Shown here piece after piece: positions 53,629 through 62,451 of a DNA stretch of 64,000 nucleotides. The notes below the pieces were generated by a model. The model was not told the origin of the DNA, ran no database searches, and was given only the letters and a program-made list of their open reading frames with translations. Positions within the stretch are counted from its first letter, which is position 1. Each line of letters opens with the position of its first letter. The stretch is from Pseudomonas peradeniyensis. Lineage in GTDB: Bacteria > Pseudomonadota > Gammaproteobacteria > Pseudomonadales > Pseudomonadaceae. Both the position numbers and the translations under genes were made by a program. Location: contig NZ_JABWRJ020000003.1 in NCBI RefSeq assembly GCF_014268935.2, positions 558,001 through 622,000 on the forward strand, read 5' to 3'.

Positions 53629-54443
53629 GCGGCTTCGAGCAGCTGTTCCCGGGGACACTGCCCAGGCTGGTGATGTTCGATCTGGATGGCACCCTGATCG
53701 ATTCGGTACCCGACCTGGCCGCAGCCGTCGACCGTACGCTGCTCGAACTCGGACGACCGCCCGCAGGCCTGGAGGCGGTGCGCCACTGGGTCGGCAACGG
53801 CGCCCAGGTGCTGGTGCGCAGGGCCCTGGCCGGCGATATCGATCACGCCGCGGTGGACGACGAGCTGGCCGAACGCGCGCTGGCGCTGTTCATGGAAGCC
53901 TATGCCGACAATCATGAACTCACCGTGGTCTACCCCGGCGTGCGCGATACCCTGCGCTGGCTGCGCAAGCAGGGCGTGGAGATGGCGCTGATCACCAACA
54001 AGCCCGAACGCTTCGTCGCCCCCTTGCTCGACCAGATGAAGATCGGTCGCTACTTCCGCTGGATCATCGGCGGCGACACCCTGCCGCAGAAGAAGCCCGA
54101 CCCGGCGGCGCTGCTGTTCGTCATGAAGATGGCCGGCGTCAGCGCCGAACAATCGCTGTTCGTCGGCGATTCGCGCAGCGACGTGCTGGCCGCCAAGGCC
54201 GCCGGCGTCCAGTGCGTCGGCCTGAGCTATGGCTACAACCATGGCCGGCCGATCGACGATGAGTCGCCCAGCCTGGTCATCGACGACCTGCGCCTGCTGC
54301 TGCCCGGTTGCTTAGTCACCGACACTGGGATAACGTTGGCGGACCTTCAAGCCCCGCAAAGCAGAGACAACAACGTGGTGGTTACCGGCAAATTCTGGAT
54401 GAAAGTCATCAAGGCCCTGGCCCGCTGGCGCTGGCGCGCCTGA
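53625..54443 (+). CDS. gph: Gph, phosphoglycolate phosphatase; 3' end doubles as trpE leader
   Basis: 272 residues. HAD phosphatase with the nucleophile motif MFDLDGTLID (Asp19, Asp21), motif II LITNKPE, motif III Lys in KKPDPAALL and motif IV GDSRSD. It removes phosphoglycolate formed during DNA repair. The core ends around LLLPGC; a tail of about 45 residues follows. Its last 14 codons (54399-54443) read MKVIKALARWRWRA, the Trp-rich leader peptide expected before trpE, in the same frame. Confidence 0.95.
   Translation: MSGFEQLFPGTLPRLVMFDLDGTLIDSVPDLAAAVDRTLLELGRPPAGLEAVRHWVGNGAQVLVRRALAGDIDHAAVDDELAERALALFMEAYADNHELTVVYPGVRDTLRWLRKQGVEMALITNKPERFVAPLLDQMKIGRYFRWIIGGDTLPQKKPDPAALLFVMKMAGVSAEQSLFVGDSRSDVLAAKAAGVQCVGLSYGYNHGRPIDDESPSLVIDDLRLLLPGCLVTDTGITLADLQAPQSRDNNVVVTGKFWMKVIKALARWRWRA
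54399..54443 (+). CDS. trpE leader peptide (TrpL), nested in frame in gph
   Basis: Fourteen residues, MKVIKALARWRWRA, with two closely spaced Trp codons just before the stop. A near copy occurs before trpG (58118-58162). Attenuation of trpE and trpGDC in P. putida is known. Translation could start at the internal ATG, though no clear ribosome site precedes it, or come from ribosomes finishing gph. Confidence 0.75.
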   Translation: MKVIKALARWRWRA

Positions 54444-54514
54444 CGCCTGCCCACCGGCGCCTGCCGGTACATCCGTTTGCCTGCTCCCCATTGCTGCTTG
54501 CCCCGAGGCTACAC
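54444..54514 (+). promoter_or_regulatory. trpE attenuator region
   Basis: After the leader stop comes a 6-bp stem ACCGGC-GCCT-GCCGGT (54453-54468). The GGCGCGCC/GGCGCC blocks overlapping the Trp codons can pair alternatively with its left side. The following bases (CCGTTTGCC) are only weakly T-rich, so termination may need a factor. A CCGTTTGCCT motif recurs after the trpG hairpin. Confidence 0.6.
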
Positions 54515-55993
54515 ATGACCCGCGAAGAATTCCTGCGCCTGGCCGCTGCCGGCTACAACCGCATTCCCCTGGCCTGCGAAACCCTGGCCGACTTCGACAC
54601 GCCGCTGTCGATCTACCTGAAGCTGGCCGACCAACCCAACTCCTACCTGCTCGAGTCCGTGCAGGGCGGCGAGAAGTGGGGCCGCTATTCGATGATCGGC
54701 TTGCCGTCGCGCACCGTGCTGCGTGTGCACGGGTACCACGTCAGCATCCTGCAGGATGGCGTCGAGGTGGAAAGCCACGACGTCGAGGATCCGCTGGCCT
54801 TCGTCGAGGCGTTCAAGGATCGCTACAAGGTCGCCGACATTCCTGGCTTGCCTCGTTTCAACGGTGGCCTGGTGGGCTATTTCGGCTACGACTGCGTGCG
54901 CTATGTGGAAAAACGCCTGGGTGCCAGCCCCAACCCGGACCCATTGGGGGTACCGGATATCCTGCTGATGGTCTCCGATGCCGTGGTGGTGTTCGACAAC
55001 CTGGCGGGCAAGATGCACGCCATCGTGCTGGTCGACCCGGCCGAGGCGCAGGCCTTCGAGCAAGGGCAGGCCCGCCTGCAGGGGCTTCTGGATACCCTGC
55101 GCCAGCCGATCACCCCGCGCCGTGGCCTGGACCTGAGCGGGCCGATGGCCGCCGAGCCGGCGTTCCGCTCAAGCTACACACAAGCCGACTACGAAAGCGC
55201 CGTGGGCCGCATCAAGGAGTACATCCTGGCCGGCGACTGCATGCAGGTGGTGCCGTCCCAGCGCATGTCCATCGACTTCAAGGCTGCGCCCATCGACCTG
55301 TACCGGGCGCTGCGCTGCTTCAACCCGACGCCGTACATGTACTTCTTCAACTTCGGCGACTTCCATGTGGTAGGCAGTTCGCCGGAAGTGCTGGTGCGGG
55401 TCGAGGACAACCTGGTCACCGTGCGGCCGATCGCCGGTACCCGCCCGCGCGGGGCCACCGAAGAAGCCGACCGGGCGTTGGAAGACGACCTGCTGTCGGA
55501 CGACAAGGAAATCGCCGAGCACCTGATGCTCATCGACCTGGGCCGCAACGACGTGGGCCGGGTGTCGGCCACCGGCAGCGTGCGCCTGACCGAGAAGATG
55601 GTGATCGAGCGTTACTCGAACGTCATGCATATCGTGTCCAACGTCACCGGCCAGCTGAATGAGGGGCTGACGGCCATGGACGCGCTGCGGGCGATCCTGC
55701 CGGCCGGTACCCTCTCCGGCGCGCCGAAGATCCGCGCCATGGAGATCATCGACGAGCTGGAGCCGGTCAAGCGCGGCGTCTACGGTGGCGCGGTGGGCTA
55801 CTTTGCCTGGAACGGCAACATGGATACCGCCATCGCCATCCGCACCGCGGTGATCAAGGACGGCGAACTGCATGTGCAGGCCGGTGGCGGCATCGTCGCC
55901 GACTCGGTGCCGGCGCTGGAGTGGGAAGAAACCATCAACAAGCGCCGGGCGATGTTCCGCGCGGTGGCGCTGGCCGAGCAGACCTCCAAGTAA
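54515..55993 (+). CDS. trpE: TrpE, anthranilate synthase component I
   Basis: 492 residues from the ATG at 54515. N-terminal feedback site motif (SYLLESVQGGEKWGRYS), then the chorismate-binding domain with GDCMQVVPSQRM, ARPIAGTRPRG-type loop (VRPIAGTRPRGATEEAD), LIDLGRNDVGRV and GGGIVADS. With TrpG it makes anthranilate from chorismate and glutamine. It is separated from trpGDC by estP, the usual Pseudomonas arrangement. Confidence 0.98.
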   Translation: MTREEFLRLAAAGYNRIPLACETLADFDTPLSIYLKLADQPNSYLLESVQGGEKWGRYSMIGLPSRTVLRVHGYHVSILQDGVEVESHDVEDPLAFVEAFKDRYKVADIPGLPRFNGGLVGYFGYDCVRYVEKRLGASPNPDPLGVPDILLMVSDAVVVFDNLAGKMHAIVLVDPAEAQAFEQGQARLQGLLDTLRQPITPRRGLDLSGPMAAEPAFRSSYTQADYESAVGRIKEYILAGDCMQVVPSQRMSIDFKAAPIDLYRALRCFNPTPYMYFFNFGDFHVVGSSPEVLVRVEDNLVTVRPIAGTRPRGATEEADRALEDDLLSDDKEIAEHLMLIDLGRNDVGRVSATGSVRLTEKMVIERYSNVMHIVSNVTGQLNEGLTAMDALRAILPAGTLSGAPKIRAMEIIDELEPVKRGVYGGAVGYFAWNGNMDTAIAIRTAVIKDGELHVQAGGGIVADSVPALEWEETINKRRAMFRAVALAEQTSK

Positions 55994-55998
55994 ATGGA

Positions 55999-56021
55999 TC
56001 GGGGCCGCAACGCGGCCCCGA
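55999..56021. terminator. Bidirectional terminator between trpE and estP
   Basis: Perfect stem GGGGCCGC-AAC-GCGGCCCC (56001-56008 with 56012-56019, extended by TC/GA) between the convergent stops at 55993 and 56026. Confidence 0.8.
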
Positions 56022-56025
56022 CAAC

Positions 56026-57930
56026 TCAGAAGTCCAGGCTCAACGCCACGCTCACGCCCTGCTGGCGCAACTCATCACTCTTGCGCCAGTTGTAGTTCCC
56101 CCGCAGGTTCACCCCCGGCACCAGTTCATGGGTCAGCCCAAGGCTGGCGCGGGTCAGGTTGCTGTGCGGCGTATAGCCGGTCAAGGTGAAGTCGTTCGCC
56201 GGCAGGCTGGTCAGGTGCATGCGCAGGTCCTGCTGATCGTCCTCGAACTCGTGCTCGCGGGCCACCTCGGCAAACAGCCTGGTCGTCGGCAGGAGCTGCA
56301 CGCTCCCCAGCAGGCCGGCCCCCAGCCGGCGTGACGTGCGCTCCTGATCGTCGAAGCCGAGCGCCGTGGAGCGGCCGCTCTTCTCGTCATACCCATCGAC
56401 CTTGACCCGCGCATAGTCGGCGCTGATGAAGGGCGCCAGTTGCCAGCGGCTGCTCTCGGCCGCCAGGTTGTAGCCCACCCGGCCGGTGACGGCCCAGGCT
56501 TCGCCATCGCTGTCGCCTTTCTCGCTGCGCTCACCAACGCCCAAGGCGAAGGTGCGCTTGAGGTCGCGATAGTCCAGGTGCCCGGCGGTCAGTGCCGCGT
56601 CGGCCCACCAGCGATCCTGACGGAACTGGGCGAAGGCGCTGGCCAGGTAGCTGTCGAGCTTGTAGTCGGAATCTTCCTGGCCGGCCTCGAGCCTTTGCCG
56701 GTACACGCCCGCCGCCAGCCCCACGCGCCAGGCGTCATCCAGCCGATAGCTGCCGCCGAGGGTCAGGTTGTAGCCGCGCCCGTCGCCACTGGCGGCGCTG
56801 CGCTGGCTGCCGAAGTCCAGGTCCTGGCCACCGGTGGCGACGAACGCCTGCCATTGACCGACCGCCTGCCAGGGTGTCTGCCACTGGTTGCGCAGCTCAT
56901 CCTGATGGGCGCGGAGGCTGGCGTGGGCGATTTCCGGCAGAAGGGTCAGTTCCCAGGGCGCGGCGAGGATCGAATAGGCGTAGTCGGCAATCAGTTGCTG
57001 ACCGGCGATGGTCGGGTGCACCGAGTCGTTGAACAGCAGCCGGGTCGGGTCCGGCGTCGTGCCGTTCGCCCCGTAGACCGGGTTGCCCACGCAGCCGTCG
57101 CCGCTGTAGCAGGTGCCGACCAGGTTCTGGTCGGCGGCCAGGCCGAACTGGGCGGGGCTGGCCAGGGCCTCGCGCAGCAGCGCCGGGACATTCAACGGGA
57201 TGATCTCGGCGTCGATCTGCCCGAGCCGGTTGACCAGCGACTGGTTGAACACGCCGGACAGCTGCGACAGCGGCCCTTGCTGGGGTGTGCCGCTGAAGTT
57301 CGGTGTCTGCCCCAGGTCCGGCAGCAGCCAGACCATGATGTAGCGCGCGCCGCCCTGTTGCAGCGCCTGGGCGCTGGCCGCCAGGCGGGCACCGGCGGCG
57401 GCCGCGTCGGTGGGGCTGTTGACCAGGCCCTGGAGGAAGTCGTTGCCGCCACCGGTCAGGTAGTACAGGGCATTGGGGTCGGCCCGCAGGCCGTTGGCCA
57501 GGTAGCCGTCACGCTCGCGCAGAACAGTGCCCGCGCCGGGGCGACCGGGTGGGATGACGGCTTGCGAGGTGTCGGTGATCGAGTCGAGGATCTGCTGCGT
57601 GGTGTAGCCGCCCACGGCCCAGTTGTTGCCATCTGGCGTGCCTTGCAGCTGGTTGGTCAGCGACGTCGAGGGCCCCAGGCTGGTCCCGGAAAAGCCCAGC
57701 CTGCCACCGAGGATCATCGGCGACACCGGCGCGTAGTTGCCGTTGGCGTCGCGGTTGGTGAAGCGCATGCCTGGCGTGCCGCCGGTCAGGTCGGGGAACT
57801 GCCCGGCGTCGCTGAGGCTGTCACCGAAGACAATGAGTGAGGAGTAGGGGGAGGGCGCGGCCATGATGGCCTGGCTGCAGGCGAGGGCGAGCATGCCGAC
57901 GGTGGCGTGCAGGAAGGGGGTCTTGCGCAT
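56026..57930 (-). CDS. estP: EstP/EstA-type GDSL esterase autotransporter
   Basis: 634 residues. Signal peptide, GDSL block I with nucleophile Ser38 (VFGDSLSDAG), block III GGNDF, block V with DSVHPT, then a linker and a C-terminal autotransporter barrel (about 365-634) ending in Phe (VALSLDF). Anchored in the outer membrane with the esterase outside the cell; the P. aeruginosa homologue affects rhamnolipid production and motility. It separates trpE from trpGDC and is read in the opposite direction. Confidence 0.95.
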   Translation of the reverse strand: MRKTPFLHATVGMLALACSQAIMAAPSPYSSLIVFGDSLSDAGQFPDLTGGTPGMRFTNRDANGNYAPVSPMILGGRLGFSGTSLGPSTSLTNQLQGTPDGNNWAVGGYTTQQILDSITDTSQAVIPPGRPGAGTVLRERDGYLANGLRADPNALYYLTGGGNDFLQGLVNSPTDAAAAGARLAASAQALQQGGARYIMVWLLPDLGQTPNFSGTPQQGPLSQLSGVFNQSLVNRLGQIDAEIIPLNVPALLREALASPAQFGLAADQNLVGTCYSGDGCVGNPVYGANGTTPDPTRLLFNDSVHPTIAGQQLIADYAYSILAAPWELTLLPEIAHASLRAHQDELRNQWQTPWQAVGQWQAFVATGGQDLDFGSQRSAASGDGRGYNLTLGGSYRLDDAWRVGLAAGVYRQRLEAGQEDSDYKLDSYLASAFAQFRQDRWWADAALTAGHLDYRDLKRTFALGVGERSEKGDSDGEAWAVTGRVGYNLAAESSRWQLAPFISADYARVKVDGYDEKSGRSTALGFDDQERTSRRLGAGLLGSVQLLPTTRLFAEVAREHEFEDDQQDLRMHLTSLPANDFTLTGYTPHSNLTRASLGLTHELVPGVNLRGNYNWRKSDELRQQGVSVALSLDF

Positions 57931-58306
57931 GCATGAATATCCTTTTCGTTGTTTTTATGAAGGCAAGCCGCATGACCATAGCAAATCGCCGGTCTTTGCC
58001 CAGCATGGCAATGGTTTCCCCGTGTTTAGGGGCATATTGCACCCGCCGCCCCGGTAGGTTACTGTCCCGGAACGTATGAACGAGACCTACCCTGTGTTGA
58101 TCGTCAGCAAACTCTTGATGCGCGTTATCAAGGCCGTCGCCCGTTGGCGTTGGCGCGCCTGACTTTTTCTCCTGCCGGTTTGCCCGGCCCGTCCCCGTTT
58201 GCCTTCCCCACTTGTTCCGTCAACCGCCCCGTGCGGGTTCGGCCGCATTCATGAGCGGCAGCGGAAGGCTCGAATCAAAAGTCAGTATTCAAGAGGTTCG
58301 TTGCAG
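57931..58306. promoter_or_regulatory. estP-trpG divergent region with second trp leader
   Basis: 376 bases. It must hold the promoters of estP and trpGDC. The plus side carries the leader peptide at 58118-58162 and an attenuator hairpin GCCGG-TTTGC-CCGGC (58174-58188), followed by CCCCGTTTGCC. I could not assign promoter boxes with confidence. Confidence 0.6.
58118..58162 (+). CDS. trpGDC leader peptide
   Basis: Fourteen residues MRVIKAVARWRWRA, ending TGA, with two Trp codons before the stop. An in-frame ATG at 58076 would lengthen it to 28 residues (adding MNETYPVLIVSKLL), and that part also resembles the Gph tail upstream of the trpE leader. This supports ancient duplication of one leader. 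It controls trpGDC by attenuation. Confidence 0.8.
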   Translation: MRVIKAVARWRWRA

Positions 58307-58900
58307 ATGTTACTGATGATCGACAACTACGACTCCTTCACCTACAACGTCGTGCAGTACCTTGGCGAGCTGGGTGCCGAGGTCAAGGTCATTCGCAATG
58401 ACGAAATGACCATCGCCCAGATCGAAGCCCTTAATCCCGAGCGCATCGTCGTCTCCCCGGGCCCGTGCACGCCGAGTGAAGCCGGGGTCTCTATCGAGGC
58501 CATCCTGCACTTTGCCGGCAAACTGCCGATCCTGGGCGTCTGCCTGGGCCACCAGTCCATCGGCCAGGCCTTCGGTGGCGACGTGGTGCGCGCCCGCCAG
58601 GTGATGCATGGCAAGACCAGCCCGGTGCTGCACCGTGACCTGGGCGTGTTCGCCGGCCTGAACAATCCGCTCACCGTGACCCGCTATCACTCGCTGGTGG
58701 TCAAGCGCGAAACCCTGCCCGACTGCCTGGAAGTGACCGCCTGGACCGCCCACGAAGACGGTACTGTCGACGAAATCATGGGCCTGCGTCATAAAACCCT
58801 GAACGTCGAAGGGGTACAGTTCCACCCCGAATCCATCCTCACCGAGCAGGGCCACGAGCTGTTCGCCAATTTCCTCAAGCAGACCGGCGGACGCCGTTAA
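58307..58900 (+). CDS. trpG: TrpG, anthranilate synthase glutamine amidotransferase
   Basis: 197 residues from the ATG at 58307. Class I amidotransferase with MIDNYDSFTYN, oxyanion loop VSPGPCTPSEAG, nucleophile Cys in GVCLGHQSIGQ, and the catalytic His-Glu in VQFHPESI. It supplies ammonia to TrpE; close paralogues also serve PabA function. Nine bases before trpD. Confidence 0.98.
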   Translation: MLLMIDNYDSFTYNVVQYLGELGAEVKVIRNDEMTIAQIEALNPERIVVSPGPCTPSEAGVSIEAILHFAGKLPILGVCLGHQSIGQAFGGDVVRARQVMHGKTSPVLHRDLGVFAGLNNPLTVTRYHSLVVKRETLPDCLEVTAWTAHEDGTVDEIMGLRHKTLNVEGVQFHPESILTEQGHELFANFLKQTGGRR

Positions 58901-58909
58901 GGACCGATC

Positions 58910-59959
58910 ATGGATATCAAGACCGCTTTGAGCCGTATCGTCGGCCACCTGGATTTGTCCACCGAGGAAATGCGCGACGTCATGCGCCAGATCATGACCG
59001 GCCAGTGCAGCGAGGCGCAGATCGGCGCTTTCCTCATGGGCATGCGCATGAAGAGCGAGAGCATCGACGAGATCGTCGGCGCGGTGTCGGTGATGCGTGA
59101 GCTGGCCGACAAGGTCGAGCTGAAGACCCTCGACGGCGTGGTCGACATCGTCGGCACCGGTGGCGATGGCGCCAACATCTTCAATGTGTCGACTGCTTCG
59201 GCCTTTGTCCTGGCCGCGGCCGGCTGCACCGTGGCCAAGCATGGCAACCGTGCCGTCTCCGGCAAGAGCGGCAGCGCCGACCTGCTGGAAGCCGCCGGTA
59301 TCTACCTGAACCTGACCCCGGTGCAGGTCGCCCGTTGCATCGACAGCCTCGGCATCGGCTTCATGTTCGCCCAGACCCATCACAGTGCAATGAAGCACGC
59401 CGCCGGCCCACGTCGCGACCTGGGGCTGCGTACCCTGTTCAACATGCTCGGCCCGCTTACGAATCCGGCCGGCGTGAAACACCAGGTGGTCGGGGTCTTC
59501 ACCCAGGCCCTGTGCCGCCCGTTGGCCGAGGTGCTGCAGCGCCTGGGCAGCAAGCACGTGCTGGTGGTGCACTCGAAGGACGGCCTGGACGAGTTCAGCC
59601 TGGCTGCGCCGACCTTCGTCGCCGAACTGAAGAATGACCAGATCACCGAGTACTGGGTCGAGCCGGAAGACCTAGGCATGAAGAGCCAGAGCCTGCACGG
59701 TCTGGCGGTCGAGGGGCCGCAGGCTTCTCTGGAGCTGATCCGTGACGCCCTGGGGCGACGCAAGACCGAGAACGGCCAGAAGGCCGCCGAGATGATCGTG
59801 CTCAATGCCGGCGCGGCGCTGTACGCCGCCGACCACGCGATGACCCTGGCCCAGGGTGTCGAACTGGCCCACGATGTGCTGCACACCGGCCTGGCCTGGG
59901 AGAAACTGCAGGAGCTGGGCGCCTTTACCGCGGTATTCAAGGTGGAGAACGAAGCATGA
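58910..59959 (+). CDS. trpD: TrpD, anthranilate phosphoribosyltransferase
   Basis: 349 residues. Motifs VDIVGTGGDGANIFNVSTASAF (PRPP loop), KHGNRAVSGKSGSADLLEA, and MFAQTHHSAMKHAAGPRRDLGLRTLFNMLGPLTNPA. It transfers phosphoribose to anthranilate. Overlaps trpC by 4 bases. Confidence 0.98.
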   Translation: MDIKTALSRIVGHLDLSTEEMRDVMRQIMTGQCSEAQIGAFLMGMRMKSESIDEIVGAVSVMRELADKVELKTLDGVVDIVGTGGDGANIFNVSTASAFVLAAAGCTVAKHGNRAVSGKSGSADLLEAAGIYLNLTPVQVARCIDSLGIGFMFAQTHHSAMKHAAGPRRDLGLRTLFNMLGPLTNPAGVKHQVVGVFTQALCRPLAEVLQRLGSKHVLVVHSKDGLDEFSLAAPTFVAELKNDQITEYWVEPEDLGMKSQSLHGLAVEGPQASLELIRDALGRRKTENGQKAAEMIVLNAGAALYAADHAMTLAQGVELAHDVLHTGLAWEKLQELGAFTAVFKVENEA

Positions 59960-60789
59960 GCGTACCGACGGTGCTGGAAAGGATCATCGCCCGCAAATTC
60001 CAGGAAGTGGCCGAGCGCAGCGCGCGGGTCAGCCTGGGTGAACTCGAGCGTCTGGCCAAGGCGGCCGATGCGCCCCGTGGCTTTGCCAGGGCATTGATCG
60101 AGCAGGCTGCGCGCAAGCAGCCTGCGGTGATCGCCGAGATCAAGAAGGCCTCGCCAAGCAAGGGCGTGATCCGCGAAAACTTCGTGCCGGCGGAAATTGC
60201 CGTCAGCTACGAGAAGGGTGGGGCGACTTGCCTGTCGGTGCTGACCGACGTGGACTACTTCCAGGGTGCCGACGTCTACCTGCAGCAGGCGCGAGCCGCC
60301 GTTTCGCTGCCGGTGATCCGCAAGGACTTCATGGTCGATCCGTACCAGATCGTCGAAGCCCGTGCGCTGGGCGCCGACTGCGTGCTGTTGATCGTCTCGG
60401 CGCTGGACGACGTGAAGATGGCCGAGCTGGCCGCCACCGCCAAGGACGTCGGCCTCGACGTGCTGGTCGAAGTGCATGACGGCGATGAGCTGGAGCGTGC
60501 ATTGAAGACCCTCGACACACCGTTGGTCGGGGTCAACAACCGCAACCTGCATACCTTCGAAGTCAGCCTGGAGACTACCCTCGACCTGCTGCCACGCATC
60601 CCCCGCGATCGCCTGGCCATCACCGAGAGCGGCATCCTCAACCGTGCCGATGTCGAGCTGATGGAAATCAACGAGGTGTATTCGTTCCTGGTCGGCGAGG
60701 CGTTCATGCGCGCCGAGCAGCCAGGGTTGGAGCTGCAGCGGTTGTTCTTCCCCGAACAGGTGAAGAAGACCGTTCAGCAACTGGACTGA
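59956..60789 (+). CDS. trpC: TrpC, indole-3-glycerol phosphate synthase
   Basis: 277 residues, monofunctional TIM barrel. Motifs IAEIKKASPSKGVIRENF, LSVLTDVDYFQG, VIRKDFMVDPYQI, GVNNRNLHTFEV and ITESGIL. It closes the indole ring. Ends in a strong intrinsic terminator. A separate trpF (PRA isomerase) is not in the window. Confidence 0.98.
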   Translation: MSVPTVLERIIARKFQEVAERSARVSLGELERLAKAADAPRGFARALIEQAARKQPAVIAEIKKASPSKGVIRENFVPAEIAVSYEKGGATCLSVLTDVDYFQGADVYLQQARAAVSLPVIRKDFMVDPYQIVEARALGADCVLLIVSALDDVKMAELAATAKDVGLDVLVEVHDGDELERALKTLDTPLVGVNNRNLHTFEVSLETTLDLLPRIPRDRLAITESGILNRADVELMEINEVYSFLVGEAFMRAEQPGLELQRLFFPEQVKKTVQQLD

Positions 60790-60799
60790 TCGAACAGAG

Positions 60800-60826
60800 A
60801 GCCGGCATCGTTTGCCGGCTTTTTTG
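60800..60826 (+). terminator. trpC terminator
   Basis: Stem AGCCGGCA-TCGTT-TGCCGGCT (60800-60807 with 60813-60820) followed by TTTTT. Classical intrinsic terminator 11 bases after the trpC stop. Confidence 0.95.
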
Positions 60827-60859
60827 TATTCGAAGGCTTCATCGCGAGACAGTCCCAAC

Positions 60860-60891
60860 GTGGGAGCGGGCTTGCCCCGCGATGAGGCCGG
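60860..60891. repeat. Single P. putida REP element
   Basis: Core GTGGGAGCGGGCTTGCCCCGCGAT-type sequence at 60860-60884 with the GAGGCCGG extension, matching the repeats at 52780-52844. A degenerate inverse copy may lie at 60840-60857. Confidence 0.75.
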
Positions 60892-60916
60892 TGAACATCA
60901 CAGCAAAGGTGGATCA

Positions 60917-61621
60917 ATGACCGATCAACCCCTGGCCCTTACCGTCGAACAAGGCCTGCACGCCGAACAGGACCTGCTGGCCGCCGTCTGCCGCGGCGAG
61001 CGCGAATCCGGCGTGCTGTTCTGGCGCCCGACCGACCATGCCCTGGTCATGCCCCGGCGCATGAGCCGCCTGGACAATTTCGAGGCCGCCTGCGCCGAGC
61101 TGGCCATCGCCGGCTGGCCAGTGCTGCTGCGCGAAACCGGTGGCGAGCCGGTGCCGCAATCCCATGCGACCGTCAACGTGGCACTGGTCTACGTGGCCCC
61201 GCGCAGCGAGGGGGACCAGGGGCGTATCGAGAATGCCTACGAGCGTCTGTGCCTGCCGCTGTGCGATGTCCTGCGCGAATGGGGCGGTGTGGCCTCGGTG
61301 GGGGAAATCGACGGTGCTTTCTGCGATGGCCGCTACAACGTCAACCTCAATGGCCGCAAGCTGGTCGGCACGGCCCAGCGCTGGCGCCAGGGGCTGGGGG
61401 GCAAGCGCCCGGTGGTGTTGGTGCATGGCGCGTTGTTGCTGGACAACGAGCGTGAATCGATGGTCGCGGCGGTCAACCGCTTCAATGAGTGCTGCGAACT
61501 GGAGCAGCGCTGCCGTGCCGACAGCCATATCGCCCTGCACGAGGTGGCGCCTGCGGCTCCCTGGTTCGAGCGTCTGAGCCAGGCATACAGGCAAGTGCTG
61601 GCGGAGCTGCCGAAGGACTAA
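60917..61621 (+). CDS. Lipoate/biotin-ligase-like family protein
   Basis: 234 residues from the ATG at 60917 with GGTGGA upstream. Similar in pattern to the lipoate-protein ligase A/B superfamily: GVLFWRPTDHALVMPRRMSRL, GWPVLLRETGGEPVPQS, VGEIDGAFCDGRYNVNLNGRKLVGTAQRW. The GRKLVGTAQRW stretch resembles the lysine-bearing adenylate loop. Whether it acts on lipoate, octanoate or biotin is not clear. Its stop overlaps that of crp (vfr) by 4 bases, tail to tail. Confidence 0.85.
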   Translation: MTDQPLALTVEQGLHAEQDLLAAVCRGERESGVLFWRPTDHALVMPRRMSRLDNFEAACAELAIAGWPVLLRETGGEPVPQSHATVNVALVYVAPRSEGDQGRIENAYERLCLPLCDVLREWGGVASVGEIDGAFCDGRYNVNLNGRKLVGTAQRWRQGLGGKRPVVLVHGALLLDNERESMVAAVNRFNECCELEQRCRADSHIALHEVAPAAPWFERLSQAYRQVLAELPKD

Positions 61622-62262
61622 CGGGTGCCGTAGACCACCATGGTCTTACCCTTGACCTGCACCAGGCTGCGCTCCTCGAGGTCCTTGAGGACGCGGCCGA
61701 CCATCTCCCGTGAACAACCGACGATACGACCGATCTCCTGGCGGGTGATCTTGATCTGCATGCCGTCGGGGTGGGTCATGGCGTCGGGTTGCTTGCACAG
61801 GTCGAGCAGGCAGCGGGCGACCCGCCCGGTGACATCGAAGAACGCCAGGTCGCCGACCTTGCGGGTGGTGTTGCGCAGGCGCTGGGCCATCTGGCTGCCC
61901 AGAGCATAGAGGATTTCCGGCTCCAGGCGTACCAGCTCGCGGAATTTGTCGTAGCCGATCTCGGCCACTTCGCACTCGGTCTTGGCACGCACCCAGGCGC
62001 TGCGCTGATGTTCCTGGCCGGCCGGCTCGAACAGCCCCAGCTCACCGAAGAAATCACCGCTGTTGAGGTAGGCGATGATCATCTCGTGGCCGTCGTCGTC
62101 CTCGATCAGGATGGTCACCGAGCCCTTGATGATGAACGACAAGGTCTCGGCCCGGTCGCCGGCACAGATGATGTTGCTCTTGGCGGCGTAGCGACGGCGC
62201 TGGCAGTGGGCCAGCAGCTTGTCGATGTTCTTGATCTTGGGTGGCAGGGCTGAGGAGACCAT
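61618..62262 (-). CDS. crp: Crp/Vfr, cyclic AMP-responsive regulator
   Basis: 214 residues from the ATG at 62262 (AGGA site), the exact length of Vfr; an earlier in-frame ATG at 62289 is less likely. cAMP-binding jelly roll with GDFFGELGLFE and RSAWVRAKTECEVAEI, dimer helix, and C-terminal helix-turn-helix (ITRQEIGRIVGCSREMVGRVLKDLEERSLVQVKGKTMVVYG). In P. putida this protein has little to do with catabolite repression; in P. aeruginosa Vfr controls virulence. vfr is an alternative symbol. Confidence 0.96.
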   Translation of the reverse strand: MVSSALPPKIKNIDKLLAHCQRRRYAAKSNIICAGDRAETLSFIIKGSVTILIEDDDGHEMIIAYLNSGDFFGELGLFEPAGQEHQRSAWVRAKTECEVAEIGYDKFRELVRLEPEILYALGSQMAQRLRNTTRKVGDLAFFDVTGRVARCLLDLCKQPDAMTHPDGMQIKITRQEIGRIVGCSREMVGRVLKDLEERSLVQVKGKTMVVYGTR

Positions 62263-62451
62263 CACGAAATCCTGTTCGATGCGACGCATTGGCTTTTTAT
62301 AGAGGCGCCTGGCAGCACGCGCCAGTCATTTGGCGCCAGCTTATCAGACACTTCAACTTGAATCGGCACAAAAGCGACGTGGCTTGAGCTTTTCCGACAG
62401 CCTCACAAGGTCTAAGCTGACACCCTTTTACGAAATCGGGAGTCCGGATAG

